A stretch of DNA of 64,000 bases from Phoronis australis. Lineage: Eukaryota > Phoronida > Phoronidae. The notes beneath the pieces were generated by a model that was not told where the DNA came from, searched no databases, and worked only from the letters and a program-made list of their open reading frames with translations. The translations under genes and the position numbers were made by a program. The number at the start of each line of letters is the position of its first letter. The stretch's first letter is position 1. This document shows positions 50,701 to 59,892 of the stretch, piece by piece. The stretch spans positions 2,856,997-2,920,996 of the forward strand of contig NMRA01000001.1 in the NCBI GenBank assembly GCA_002633005.1, in the 5' to 3' direction.

Positions 50701-53284
50701 TATATTTATTTTATATATATTATTCCATTCTGTTGAAGAAGAAACGATGATACAGACGAAACGATTTTCCAGCAATCAACTGTGCCTGCTTCCACTTCGT
50801 CACATTTAGGCGTATGTCTACGGGCAAATTCATCATTCTACAAATCTGATCACACGTTCACCACCGGAAACAATGCAGCACTGAAGCAGAAAAGTTTAAA
50901 TGCTTTCTGATACATAACGCAACTTGAGAGGTCACTACTGTCTTTCCGTACACAGGTACTAACGTATGTGCCGATACGCAGTCTACCTGCGAGATTTTTT
51001 TTTTCTGTGACTTTGTTTTGACTACTTATTGCAGATAAAAATTCGACCTTACGGAGACTGGACCTCAGCTGGAATCATTTTAGAAAAAAGGGGGCGATTG
51101 ATCTCATCCATGGCTTAAAAGTAAGTCTACGCTATTGTGTTCTTTTTGTTCGAAATAAGTGAAAGATCAGATTTAGCAGATGAATGTACTGGGCAGTGTA
51201 TATGAAAATTTTGCACGCCCTTGTGAGGTGACTTTAATTAGGAAGTTTCCAACACAAACCTCGCCAACAACAGTTTAAAGAATATAACGACTCTCAACAA
51301 TCGCAAAGGCCAATGAAACAAGAACAGTTCCTAAATTATTGAGTCCTGTTTGTATTTGGATTTTTGTTACCAATTTTTTGTTCACAAACAGTTCAGTATC
51401 ATTCAACTGTGGCGGCCATTTTGTTTGGAGAGCTTTGAACTAAACATTTTATATAAACTTACATTCATTTTGAAAACAGAATTGATTTAACGTTGAAAAA
51501 TAGTCCTTTGAAACTCTATATTGAATGAGCTGGTTTACTTCAAAAGGCGTTTCATGTTGTTTTTTAAATGAAATTGTATGAGGATCGCTGGGTGTGGAGC
51601 TCCAAGAACGTGAAAATGCGATGACCAACTTAAGTCCTGAAGGCAGTCAGTTTCAAACAACCGTCATTGTCGGAGGTAACTGAAATCTCACAAACTAACA
51701 CGTCTTTTCCTTTTTCATAGACCAATATCGGTCTGACCTACATCAACATGGCATGGAATGGTCTCTCAGTCGAAGGATGTAAGGCTATGGGGGAGGTATT
51801 GGTACAGAATTCTAGTATTACAGACTTAGATCTGACAGCCAACAGGGTCAATTTAGTGGGCTTCCGCTACCTAACGCTTGGCATCCTACAGAACTCTACA
51901 TTACGTAGTTTGAAGGCAAGTGATTTCTATGGCTTTCCTGCTATAATGGAAACCGCCCTGTCATACAATGTGCACATGACATTGACTTCAATGGTTCCAC
52001 CTGATCAACCGGCTAAGACATCTGATTAGTTCTCAGTAACGACTTCCGGTTTACACACCAATCAGATCAGTGTCTTAGCCGCATGAACCGGCGAAGACAA
52101 TTAAGTGCAGCCACCATCGCTGTCTGTACTCGAAACCAAACTCGAACTTATTTTTGACATTGTTGAAACCATTTTTTACATTTTGCATTCTACTCTTTTG
52201 CGAATTCAGGCAATTTCCTAGTATTGCCTAGAATTAAGAAAAACAAGTTCCATGTATGAACTTAAAATTTCGAGATTTCACAGTAAATCTCGAGTCTTCA
52301 CTCGAGTTTGTAGTTCAAATCCTCAGTTGAGGTCACCAAGTACGAACTTGGACTGAAGTTCATCTCCGGAAACCCTAATATACTCGAGCGCAGAATAATG
52401 GACAGTCGATCTTGAGTAGAAATGGAATGTCATAAATAGTTTCGAGTTCGATTTAAAGTATGCATAAAATATAACACTCAAAGCCAAGTGTATTTTCAAC
52501 ATATGTGATTGCAACACGATCATGAAATATAAACTACTTTTTTACATATATAATTAATGGCATTGATAAACAAGTCCAAAAACACAAACAATTTTCCCAT
52601 TTCCCAGAAAAACTGTCGCACCTAAATGTTTATACGCAATTAATTTTTCAGCATTCTAATACTCATGAGCATATGTAACAAACTTGTGAATTATGTGCAT
52701 TTTGTGACATATTTCCTTGTAAATGTTCCGTTTGGCTAGTAGTAGCAAAATGTTAAATAGAGAATCATGCGTCTCATGAAGTCCAAAAATAACACGTTTG
52801 TAAGAAAACAAAATTAACATGGAATATTTCAACTTCAGTAACAAGAGCTTTCATAGCTTTCACGTTATTGTACATATACGCACAGCTAGAGCTACATGTA
52901 TATTTGAATCCTGCAGATTGGAAATAACCCAATTACCTCGGAAGGAGCGACAGAAATTCTAAGGGCGATTGGAATGTCGGAGGATTCCGCAGTGGAAGAA
53001 CTGGACTTAACTGTAAGTTACAAAACAGCACACGAGCTCGCAGCGTCTCACCTCTGTTGCGTTACAAAAATAAATCATTAAGGCTAACGCTGACGGAGAG
53101 CTACGCACCTCGAATGCAAATCAGCTCACAACTCAAGCTTGCTGCAAAATGAACCACGAGGATTTTGCTTCGCAAGGCGGTGAGCCGAATGTCTCACTGG
53201 TAAACGTTTAGCCCATTACTAATATAAGAAAATGAATTATTACAACACCTGACAACAACAAATCTCCCCCTCCCTCTCCACCCC

Positions 53285-53348
<64 letters not shown>

Positions 53349-56300
53349 NAGCGACAGAAATTCTAAGGGCGATTGGAATGTCGGAGGATTCCGCAGTGGA
53401 AGAACTGGACTTAACTGTAAGTTACAAAACAGCACACACATTTGAGCTCGCAGCGTCTCACCTCTGTTGCGTTACAAAAATAAATCATTAAGGCTAACGC
53501 TGACGAAGAGCTACGCACCTCGAATGCAAATCAGCTCAGCTCACAACTCAAGCTTGCTGCAAAATGAACCACGAGGATTTTGCTTCGCAAGGCGGTGAGC
53601 CGAATGTCTCACTGGTAAATGTTTAACCCATTACTAATATAAGAAAATGAATTATTACAACACCTGACAACAACAAATCTCCCCCTCCCTCTCCACCCCC
53701 TCTCCTCTCTCTCTCTCTCTATGTTCTACATTTACGCTGTTGCCCCCGAACACAGTTTACATGACATTGAGCATTTTGCCTTGCTCTATGCGGCTAACAA
53801 TGACGTGAGGTAAATATCACGTGACTGGGGCACACAGTTCAGCTGGCGTCAGTAGCTATCCTACTCTGCCCCTAAGCTAGGCATAAAGGAGTGTAAACTG
53901 AGTATTTTGACTGATCATCGTCAATGTTATACCTTGAATGTGAGAAATCGACGGGCACGTATGTAAACCTGATGGCGAATAGATAACGTAATCCTGGGGT
54001 ACATACATACTTGGGCGTATACGGAATGTGCCACTCAGATGGAATTCACGGTGACATTCCTTACGAATAAGATAAATATGTGTAATCCTTTTGTAGATAA
54101 TAAAAATGTGTTATATTGGAACAAAAGCTCATGAGAAAGGGGATTTTTTCGTTGGAGATTTTGATGGAAATGGGTTCATTTTCGTCTGCTAATTCTCTAA
54201 ACGAGTGTGTTTCATCCGGCGGACTCTTTAAAAGGGCGTGTATCCTTATTGCCAAGAGACACAGCACTGTCAAAAGGTAATAGACCGTCTCCAGAATCTA
54301 GTGATGTGTTCTTGCCGTCTTTATAAACGCCGTGAAAGCTGTCTGAGTGATAAACAAATGAAGTATACCAATTCAGTTTATCAGCCGCAACAGAACAACC
54401 ATAAAACTACACTAAGTTCCCGCTGGAAGTGTCAGTCGAGTGAAAATAGTGCAGGACCCGTGTAGGCCTAATATGTGTTATCCTCAAAGTCGCATGCATT
54501 TAACTAAAAAGTAGTCAAAATCGCCTGACTGATCGTTTCATTTACGTTTCAGAATATTTCTGTTGGTGGCGAATTCGAAGACATTCTAGGGGAAATTAGG
54601 CAAACTCGTGACCTAACAGTTCGTCATGGAAACACTCTGAGGCACGAGTCGCATATAATAAATGTTGAAGTGAAGAAACTGGAAGAGACGGATGATCCGT
54701 GCTTCTTCTTGTTTAAATACATGAAACAAGAAAATATGAGAATAACTGATCTCTTCAACTTCTTGGATCGCAAGAAAAAAGGGTTTCTTCTGAGAGAAGA
54801 CTTTGCCATTGGTTTCAAGGTTTGTTATCATTGCTCGTATAATAGAATACATTTGCTTAAAACCGGTAATAGTAGGATTTTTCATAACACTAAAGTATAA
54901 CAGAACCACAGAGTCATGAATATTTACCGAGACGATTGTACTTTAAATATTTAATGTTTTGATTGTTCAACAATTCCTTCCCCCTCCGGTCCTTGCCACT
55001 GTTGTTCAGGCAATAACAGACGCAGGCTTATGTTATTGCTTGCTTAGAATAATTACAAATGCAACTTTGTAGAGAAACTCTACCACTAGGTGAAATCTGT
55101 ATTTCTTTTCAGAATATGAACATTCCTATTAGCAGCAAGTCCATTGCGATCTTAATGAAACAGTTAGACGAAGACGGGGATGGTGAAATCGAGCTGCAGT
55201 AAGTGGCGTGTCTGACGCAATAGAAGCTGCTTACACCGAAAACTAAATAAATGTCGATGTTGTCAGTGACAACTTCGTCTATTCAAGCTCAAATCAATTC
55301 CATGAAACACATCAATGATAAAAAAGCATGATGTTAATCTGTTTACAGAAATTTATTATTTATTCAAAAGAATCATGAAAATCCCACAACTGGGTCAAAT
55401 AATGTTTTCCTTTAATTTGGCAAATTTCATTGTTTCATATCATTTTGTATTGGCTATTAGAGCAAAACAAACTTGTTCTTAAAATAGGTGAATGGATGTT
55501 ATATGTGGCAAACATGGAAGACTACATGAAATTTTTGTAATGTGAAATCGCATCTTTAAAATCAAATCTGTGTATATATTTCTCCTGGTGGAGTTTAATG
55601 TTTTCCTTCTGAACGAAGTGTTCAACAAAAAAGAACCAAAAGACACTAGACATTTTCTCAGAAGGGTTACTTTAGAGGATTCTCACCAGCAAACCTATTT
55701 CTAGGTTTCCAGAGTTCCCTTATAACGGTTATACAGCCGCCTTATGCCACAAAAACAACTTTTTATTTTGTCTCCATGCCGTTATAAAAGTGATCGAAAA
55801 GTGTGGCTTAGATGTGATTACAGACTTTCAAAGAACTGACAGTTCGTCATTGCTCGAGACAAGAGTCTTCAAGTCGGTGTGTTACTTGTGCATCGAGCAC
55901 GGTCTCAAAGATTGATAACGGTTTTATGGGGGCTTAATGTTCCCAATCAAAACTTGGCTTCTTGACCGGAACAACGGTTTTTCGCCCGAGCACGGTCTCA
56001 AAGATTAGTAACGGTTTTATGGGGCTTAATGTTCTCAATCAAAAGTTGGCTTCTTGATCGGAACAAGGGTTTTTCGCAGCTTTAAAAATTAAAATTGCAA
56101 AAGCTGACTTTTAAAATAACTGTCATTTTGCCCGAATAAGATCTCTTGCACCGATCCTGGTTTTCCTTCTGTTTAAAATATCCCTGTTGAGTTTCATTCA
56201 AAGTTAGTTCTGTTGCCTGCTGATGTACCATGTGACGTACCGATAAAAGCGAATGATTTTATTTAAACCATTCTCATACTGAGGTATTGCATCCTAAAAT

Positions 56301-56890
56301 GAATCCCATTGTTTGTAGGCAGGCATCGTGTAACTTGCGTTAGTCATGCACTGAGCTTAGCAAAGCTGCTTCACATATTTGAGGATTGTGGAAGTCGTAG
56401 GCAATAGGTGTTATGGCCAAAACCCGGTAGGTCTGCAGACGAGTGCGGTCGTAGCTATTGTTCTAACCATTAGTCTTATGTTTTCAACAGGGAATTTTAC
56501 AAGATCAGTAGATACTACAACAGGAAAGTGCGCCAGGTGGCACTTCAGCAACAACAACAAAAAGAACGTGAGGAAAAAGAAGCAAAAACATCCAAAATTT
56601 TGTCAGCTTTCAGTGCTTTAAAGGATGTGCAATCAGGCGACAGAGGAACGCCTACACTGCCGTCTGTGGTTGAAACTCGGAAACTAAGCATGCGAGGTTT
56701 GATGCGAAACCTTTTGGACGCCAGACGAAGCTCGATGAACGTGAGCACGTCTGTTCGGGCACAGTTATTGCCTAGTGACGAGAAATCGGCAAGTTCAGCA
56801 AATTCACAGAAAGAGAAAAGTGACAGCGTTGCCGAGCAATCTAAGGGTGACCCGTTGTATCCACAAAGGTTTCTCCCGTCAATACATTAA
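38785..56890 (+). CDS. LRRC74A: LRRC74-like leucine-rich repeat protein with C-terminal EF-hands, 11 exons
   Basis: Exons: 38785-39001, 43277-43485, 47522-47629, 48084-48227, 49433-49514, 51035-51120, 51721-51915, 52917-53012, 54553-54819, 55113-55198, 56491-56890 (TAA). They total 1890 nt, 629 aa, and all are in phase. The N-terminus is polar with an acidic stretch. The segment around residues 90-140 (VCQRLSVVPVEHFMKQV, then YHQLSAQGTKPIA) matches the LRRC74 entry region (GVVPVSYFLRH type). It leads into about nine ribonuclease-inhibitor-type LRRs of about 28 residues (to about 375). An EF-hand pair follows: loop 451-462 (DRKKKGFLLRED) is degenerate and probably metal-free, while loop 487-498 (DEDGDGEIELQE) is canonical. 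The last exon adds a basic Q/K/E helix and a Ser-rich tail. Intron 7 uses a GC donor. A calcium-responsive scaffold role is inferred; no enzymatic motif is seen. LRRC74B or another NLR-type LRR family is the alternative. Confidence 0.85.
39002..43276. other. Intron 1 of the LRRC74-like gene
   Basis: A 4.3-kb intron with donor GTAAGG and acceptor TTATTTCAG. No embedded gene is seen. About 39390-39470 resembles 38095-38155 upstream of the gene (shared CCGGCT, AACATC-AAACCATTA, GCGACT), suggesting a small local repeat. Confidence 0.55.
43655..43722 (-). mobile_element. Short GC-rich MITE-like element, copy D
   Basis: A 68-bp element with ends CATGGGCGG and CCGCCCATG as exact 9-bp inverted repeats, in opposite orientation to copies A-C. 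It is flanked by AATAT at 43650-43654 and 43723-43727, matching the 5-bp duplication at copy A. It lies in intron 2 of the LRRC74-like gene. Confidence 0.75.
44243..44792. mobile_element. Terminal-inverted-repeat element of about 550 bp (putative)
   Basis: The left end has CCTGTTTCACAAAAGAG and, farther in, GAAATTTGATCTTACGCTCC. The reverse complement of the right end has TCTGTTTCATGTAAG and GAAATTTGGACTTACGCCCC. The matching inner and outer words in the same order support an inverted-repeat element, with an insertion or deletion in one arm. The interior at 44460-44770 is G-rich and non-coding. Confidence 0.45.
44918..45814. repeat. Left copy of a sequence duplicated across the N gap
   Basis: About 897 bp nearly identical to 46506-47397, with scattered single-base and small indel differences, ending exactly at the gap. 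It is purely intronic. Confidence 0.95.
45815..46505. other. Assembly gap (691 N)
   Basis: A run of N in intron 2 of the LRRC74-like gene. Any ORF drawn across it is meaningless. Confidence 1.
46506..47397. repeat. Right copy of the sequence duplicated across the N gap
   Basis: Matches 44918-45814, starting at the first base after the gap. It then continues into unique sequence with exon 3 of the LRR gene. Confidence 0.95.
48382..48588. mobile_element. Small inverted-repeat element (MITE-like)
   Basis: Left end GGTTGCATGAAACAGTCCC. The reverse complement of the right end reads GCGTTGCATGAAAAGATCCC. The interior is AT-rich with no ORF. No target-site duplication was recognised. Confidence 0.4.
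48815..49275. repeat. Dispersed repeat of about 470 bp, copy 1
   Basis: Shares an extended ordered series of words with 58565-59035: AAATGAxCAAA, GATTCA(C/T)ATGAA, CCACTTTTGCA(T/C)GAGGA, AAATGATAATTTAGAAAAC, TTTTTGATACC(G)TT, TTTACTAAA, GGGCTTT..CTTTCAG, CAATACACYGA and CGAG/CGATA...CACGTCA. Same orientation, no ORF, no poly(A). It lies in intron 4 of the LRRC74-like gene. Confidence 0.75.
49795..49828. repeat. Perfect 13-bp hairpin
   Basis: TCGACTTGACATG, an 8-nt loop AGTCGGAA, then the exact reverse complement. Intronic. Confidence 0.85.
50200..50450 (+). mobile_element. Penelope-like element fragment (GIY-YIG endonuclease region)
   Basis: Conceptual reading at about 50250-50395 includes CNWYYVGETEQPARKRMYPH and then SAVFNQ, which matches the YYVGET...R...H pattern of the GIY-YIG nuclease at the C-terminus of Penelope-like retroelements. 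The frame breaks soon after (stop at 50394-50396), so it is a dead piece. A downstream TGAAGAAGAAACGATG stretch near 50734 resembles the 3' region that follows this ORF in such elements. It lies in intron 5 of the LRRC74-like gene. Confidence 0.6.
50479..50680. mobile_element. Fold-back pair of tRNA-SINE pieces
   Basis: The right piece (50584-50680, +) has a tRNA-like head CAGTAGCTCAGTGGTGAGG, then GTTGGAGTTCCTGATTTTTC and TTTATTTGATATAT. The left piece (50479-50537) is the reverse complement of the same tail plus a good B box (GTGGTTCGATTCCCAGTTGG on the minus strand). Together they look like two copies of one SINE in head-to-head orientation, each missing part, and differ from the 17209/32984 family in head and body. 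Confidence 0.6.
51916..51917 (+). other. GC splice donor (GC-AG intron)
   Basis: Exon 7 of the LRRC74-like gene ends TTGAAG followed by GCAAGTG, with acceptor CTGCAG at 52911-52916. The LRR sequence LRSLK/IGNNPI is continuous only with this join. Apart from the C at +2 the donor matches the consensus very well, as is usual for GC-AG introns. Confidence 0.75.
53280..53348. repeat. (CT)n(TA)n microsatellite ending at a single N
   Basis: A CT run followed by a TA run and an N at 53349. This low-complexity tract marks the join between two copies of a 0.4-kb segment. Confidence 0.95.
53350..53725 (+). pseudogene. Second, broken copy of LRR exon 8 and its downstream intron
   Basis: 53350-53416 repeats the 3' two thirds of exon 8 (original 52946-53012) plus the GTAAGT donor and about 300 bp of intron through the CT tract. 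It lacks the first 29 nt of the exon and any acceptor, so it cannot be spliced in. Copies differ by SNPs and small indels (for example GACGGAG/GACGAAG, an added CAGCT). Probably two alleles joined end to end. Confidence 0.85.
55895..56076. repeat. Tandem duplication of about 93 bp
   Basis: Two adjacent units starting GAGCACGGTCTCAAAGATT (55895 and 55988) and ending in GGTTTTTCGC, differing at a handful of bases. They lie in the last intron of the LRRC74-like gene. Confidence 0.95.
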
Positions 56891-57043
56891 TATAATAAAA
56901 TATACGTTGCTTATTGGTTTATCCACAGGTAGGCCTAAGAAATGCGAGGAGGCAATGACGGTCATTTGAGTACCTCTTGAACATTCCAGATTTATACAAT
57001 GTTATTTAATTTTCCCAATTTTATTAAAACAGAACTACATTGT

Positions 57044-57056
57044 AATAAAGTTTATT
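57044..57056. terminator. Back-to-back poly(A) signals of two convergent genes
   Basis: AATAAA on the plus strand at 57044-57049 (serving the LRR gene, 154 nt after its stop) and TTTATT at 57051-57056, which is AATAAA on the minus strand (57 nt after the stop of the opposite gene). The hexamers are one base apart, so the two transcripts probably overlap at their 3' ends. Confidence 0.6.
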
Positions 57057-57112
57057 TTTATATTTAAATTGACAAGGTGTTTTAGTCTAAGAACGCTACT
57101 TTATGAATAGAT

Positions 57113-59405
57113 TCAATATCGTTTTCGTCGCCGCCTCCTTTTCTTTTTACTCACCGCACTCTCCGTGCCCCACGACTTATTACTTCTTCCAAAAGGAGCT
57201 TTGAACGTGTTATTATCAGACACAGCTAGTTGTGGAGTCTCAGTAATTTCTCCTGGCACAAGTGGTGGGGGGTTGATCAATCCTGTCCCATACCAGTCAG
57301 GCGCATCCACATAAACGATGTCATACTTCTGATTCTTCCTTTTCATTCTTTTATCGTCTTTCCTTGGTCGTGACCTCACTGTCTCTCCATTGATGAGTCC
57401 CATGGACAGAGGGTCACGTGGTTTGTGTTTATCGTAATAGTAAGCATCGTCGTCTTCGTCCTCCATGTCGTCTGAGTAGAGGAGGTCATCACACGTTATG
57501 CTACGCGAAATGTTTCTGTTTTGGTAACCGTGACCGTGTTTACTGTCTTTTCTATAAGACGAGCGACTCTTCCTTTCGCGTTTGTGTTTGTGAGAACGAT
57601 GTGTACAGTGACGTTTACACCTGTCCTTGCAAGACTTGCAAACTTTCTTGGTATGTAGCACGTGATGGTTACCGATATCACGACCCTTGTGTGATCTTTT
57701 TCTGGCAACATAATCTGCTGTCGAGGAATCAGTTCCTAAACGCCGTTTCGTGTGCTTACGGTCATGTCGATGACTGCGCATTCCGCATTTTATGTCTTTG
57801 GACGCCTTGGACGTACTTGTTTTTAGCTGCCCGAGTTCTCTCTTCGTAACCTTTAGTTTTTTATCACTACGATTCGAATAATTTGGATCTCTTCCATCGA
57901 CAGATGAATTAGTTTCCACTTGCTGTATACTCTTTCGACGTCTTTCTTTCCCGTGTATTGTGTAACCCGACTCATGTTTACGTTTGCGATGCCGAGCACG
58001 TTCGTACGGTTTTCTTGGAACATCCGGCGACGATTTTGTTAAGCGGTAAGCATTATGTCTGTTTCGTTTCTTTATAGTTTGCTTATTACGAACTGTTGGA
58101 TTGCTCGATGATTCTTTTAAATAACGCTGGCATTTCCCACGGGATGACATTTTCCTGTTTCTCTGTCGTGGCGACCTGCTGCGCTTACGTGACCTGCGAC
58201 CTTTGGTTCTTGACGCATCACGTTTATTTCCTGTCTGCTGGTATAGAGATAGTGTGCAAAACTGAAACTCACGACTCAACAATCTCCCTAATACTAGCAT
58301 GTTTTTCTACTGTAGTTGATAACGGGTGATTTATCTTCGTTTCAAAATAGTGGTTGAAATCATTCCATTTTTTGTTTTTACTTTGACTGGGTGATATTTT
58401 ACATTCCCAAAAATGTCCCGCTAAGCAAGCGGACCAAGAATTTGGATCGCAACCCCAGGGACTGAAGTTGCTACACGGAGATTATAGAGTCTGTAGTGTC
58501 GTCTATGACATTGTCTAAGCTAAAATCAACTCTCAAACGTTTATACATAAGGTTATGTAGGACTCTCGTAAAATGACCAAACAATGTTCGGAACATCATA
58601 CCTGAGGAATGTCTTATGGGATTCACATGAAACTTCCAGACACTATACTTTATTTAATGTTCTTCGAAACCTTTTAGGAATGAAATTGTTTTTAAAAGTT
58701 TCCACTTTTGCACGAGGACCTATCAAAAAACAATGCCTTTTATAATTTTTATATAAAAATCAACAGTTGCATAAAACGAAAATGAAATGATAATTTAGAA
58801 AACGGTAACACGTTTTTGACATTACATGTTGAACATTTCTATCGAGCGAAGTTTGTTCATGTTTTGATACCTTTGTTTTGCTATAGATATACATTCTTTT
58901 TTGCCAAGCTTTACTAAAAGACAAATTTTACAGGCTTTCTACTTTCAGGAAACACATACTTTTTTGAGTTAAAATCAATAATTTTGCAGATATTTGTCTC
59001 AATACACCGACTAGTCGATAAGGTCCTACACAACGTCAACTGGATTCTGCAACTCTATAACCAAACTCCGTAAGGGTCTGGACTGGTCTGTCAGTATGTT
59101 GCATTTCTTTCCAAAGTAAATTAACCCAAATCAACTAAAAATATTTACAAATTGTAACCTATTTCAAATAAGTGTTAAAATTTTGCTGACAACTATGATC
59201 AAAAATCACTCGACCATTAACCTACTCTTAAACCCCTGCGATGTTTTGAATAGTTCTTGCAACGGTTAATGCGATGTCGCTCCTTGTGGTGGATTCTGCG
59301 TTCCCTGTTGCTATTATTAGTATTTTTATTGATGGCGTAACGAACGTTTGTAAAACTAAACGTCGACTCCTGCAGAAAAGACACATTCCAGGGGTCCATT
59401 GACAA
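57113..59405 (-). CDS. Unrecognised, highly basic Ser/Arg/Lys-rich protein, predicted two exons
   Basis: Exon 2 is a long open frame. I join it at 58234 (acceptor CCAGCAG) down to TGA at 57113-57115 (373 aa) with a 60-codon exon 1, 59405-59226, starting MSMDPW and ending at donor GTAGGT. Both joints are phase 0 and exon 1 is also strongly basic, giving 433 aa. The simpler alternative is one exon starting with ATG at 58300, but its first 22 residues are hydrophobic and unlike the rest. Visible features: RS-type runs (RKRSRSPRQRNRK), many short K/R clusters, a Cys/His cluster (CKSCKDRCKRHC), an acidic patch (YSDDMEDEDDDAYYYD), a Pro-rich piece (DWYGTGLINPPPLVPGE) and a C-terminus KKKRRRRRKRY. 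A nuclear, RNA- or chromatin-associated role is a guess from composition. I do not recognise the family. Confidence 0.65.
58565..59035. repeat. Dispersed repeat of about 470 bp, copy 2
   Basis: Partner of 48815-49275, in the same orientation and 9.7 kb away, within the predicted intron of the basic-protein gene. Divergence is substantial, with many indels, so the insertion or duplication is old. Confidence 0.75.
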
Positions 59406-59892
59406 CCACGTGACACAGACGGGTTCTCAGTTGGAAACTGATGTTACAGCTGTTTGTCACTGACGTCATTAGCCTATGACGAAATTCAACAAGATATCCT
59501 TTTGATTTGCACTTACTATATTTCCATGTCAAATTGTGTAAAACGTATCTGGTCGGTACGAGGATATGGCTCTGAAAAACACTAAATCCAAAATGCTCTT
59601 TCTGCGTACATTCCAGTTAAGGCGAACGTGAACTTAAACCAATAGTCAAAGTAGACTTTAAATGAAGCTCTTTCAACCGTTACAGAGAATACCATGTAGA
59701 ATTTCTAAGTTTGATTTAAAATTTTGGACTTTCTGGTGGTGCACCAGCAAAATGGCCTCCACAACTGAGTGACCTTGAATTTTTCTATTATGTAGTATTT
59801 TTTATGAAATTGGCAAGATGCTTCAGCGCTTGCAATTTAAGAAAAAAAATATGGGACAAGACGTACTTGTCCGTTGACATTTCAAATCGTTT
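59406..59892. other. Intergenic stretch between the basic-protein and lectin genes
   Basis: About 490 bp that should hold the promoter of the basic-protein gene and the 3' UTR of the lectin gene, both on the minus strand. The part near 59725-59775 (GGTGGTGCACCAG...AAATGGCC...GAGTGAC) resembles 42650-42695. No exon is seen. Confidence 0.5.

Noticed and set aside
53351-53416. Additional LRR exon
   Set aside because: It has no acceptor, is truncated at 5', and duplicates exon 8 across an N.
57418-57849. 143-codon open frame on the plus strand
   Set aside because: It lies antisense inside the large minus-strand exon and mirrors its codon bias; no start context or homology.
59217-59416. Alternative minus-strand frame starting at 59416
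   Set aside because: The frame starting at 59405 splices in phase to the large basic exon and matches its composition; the other frame does neither.
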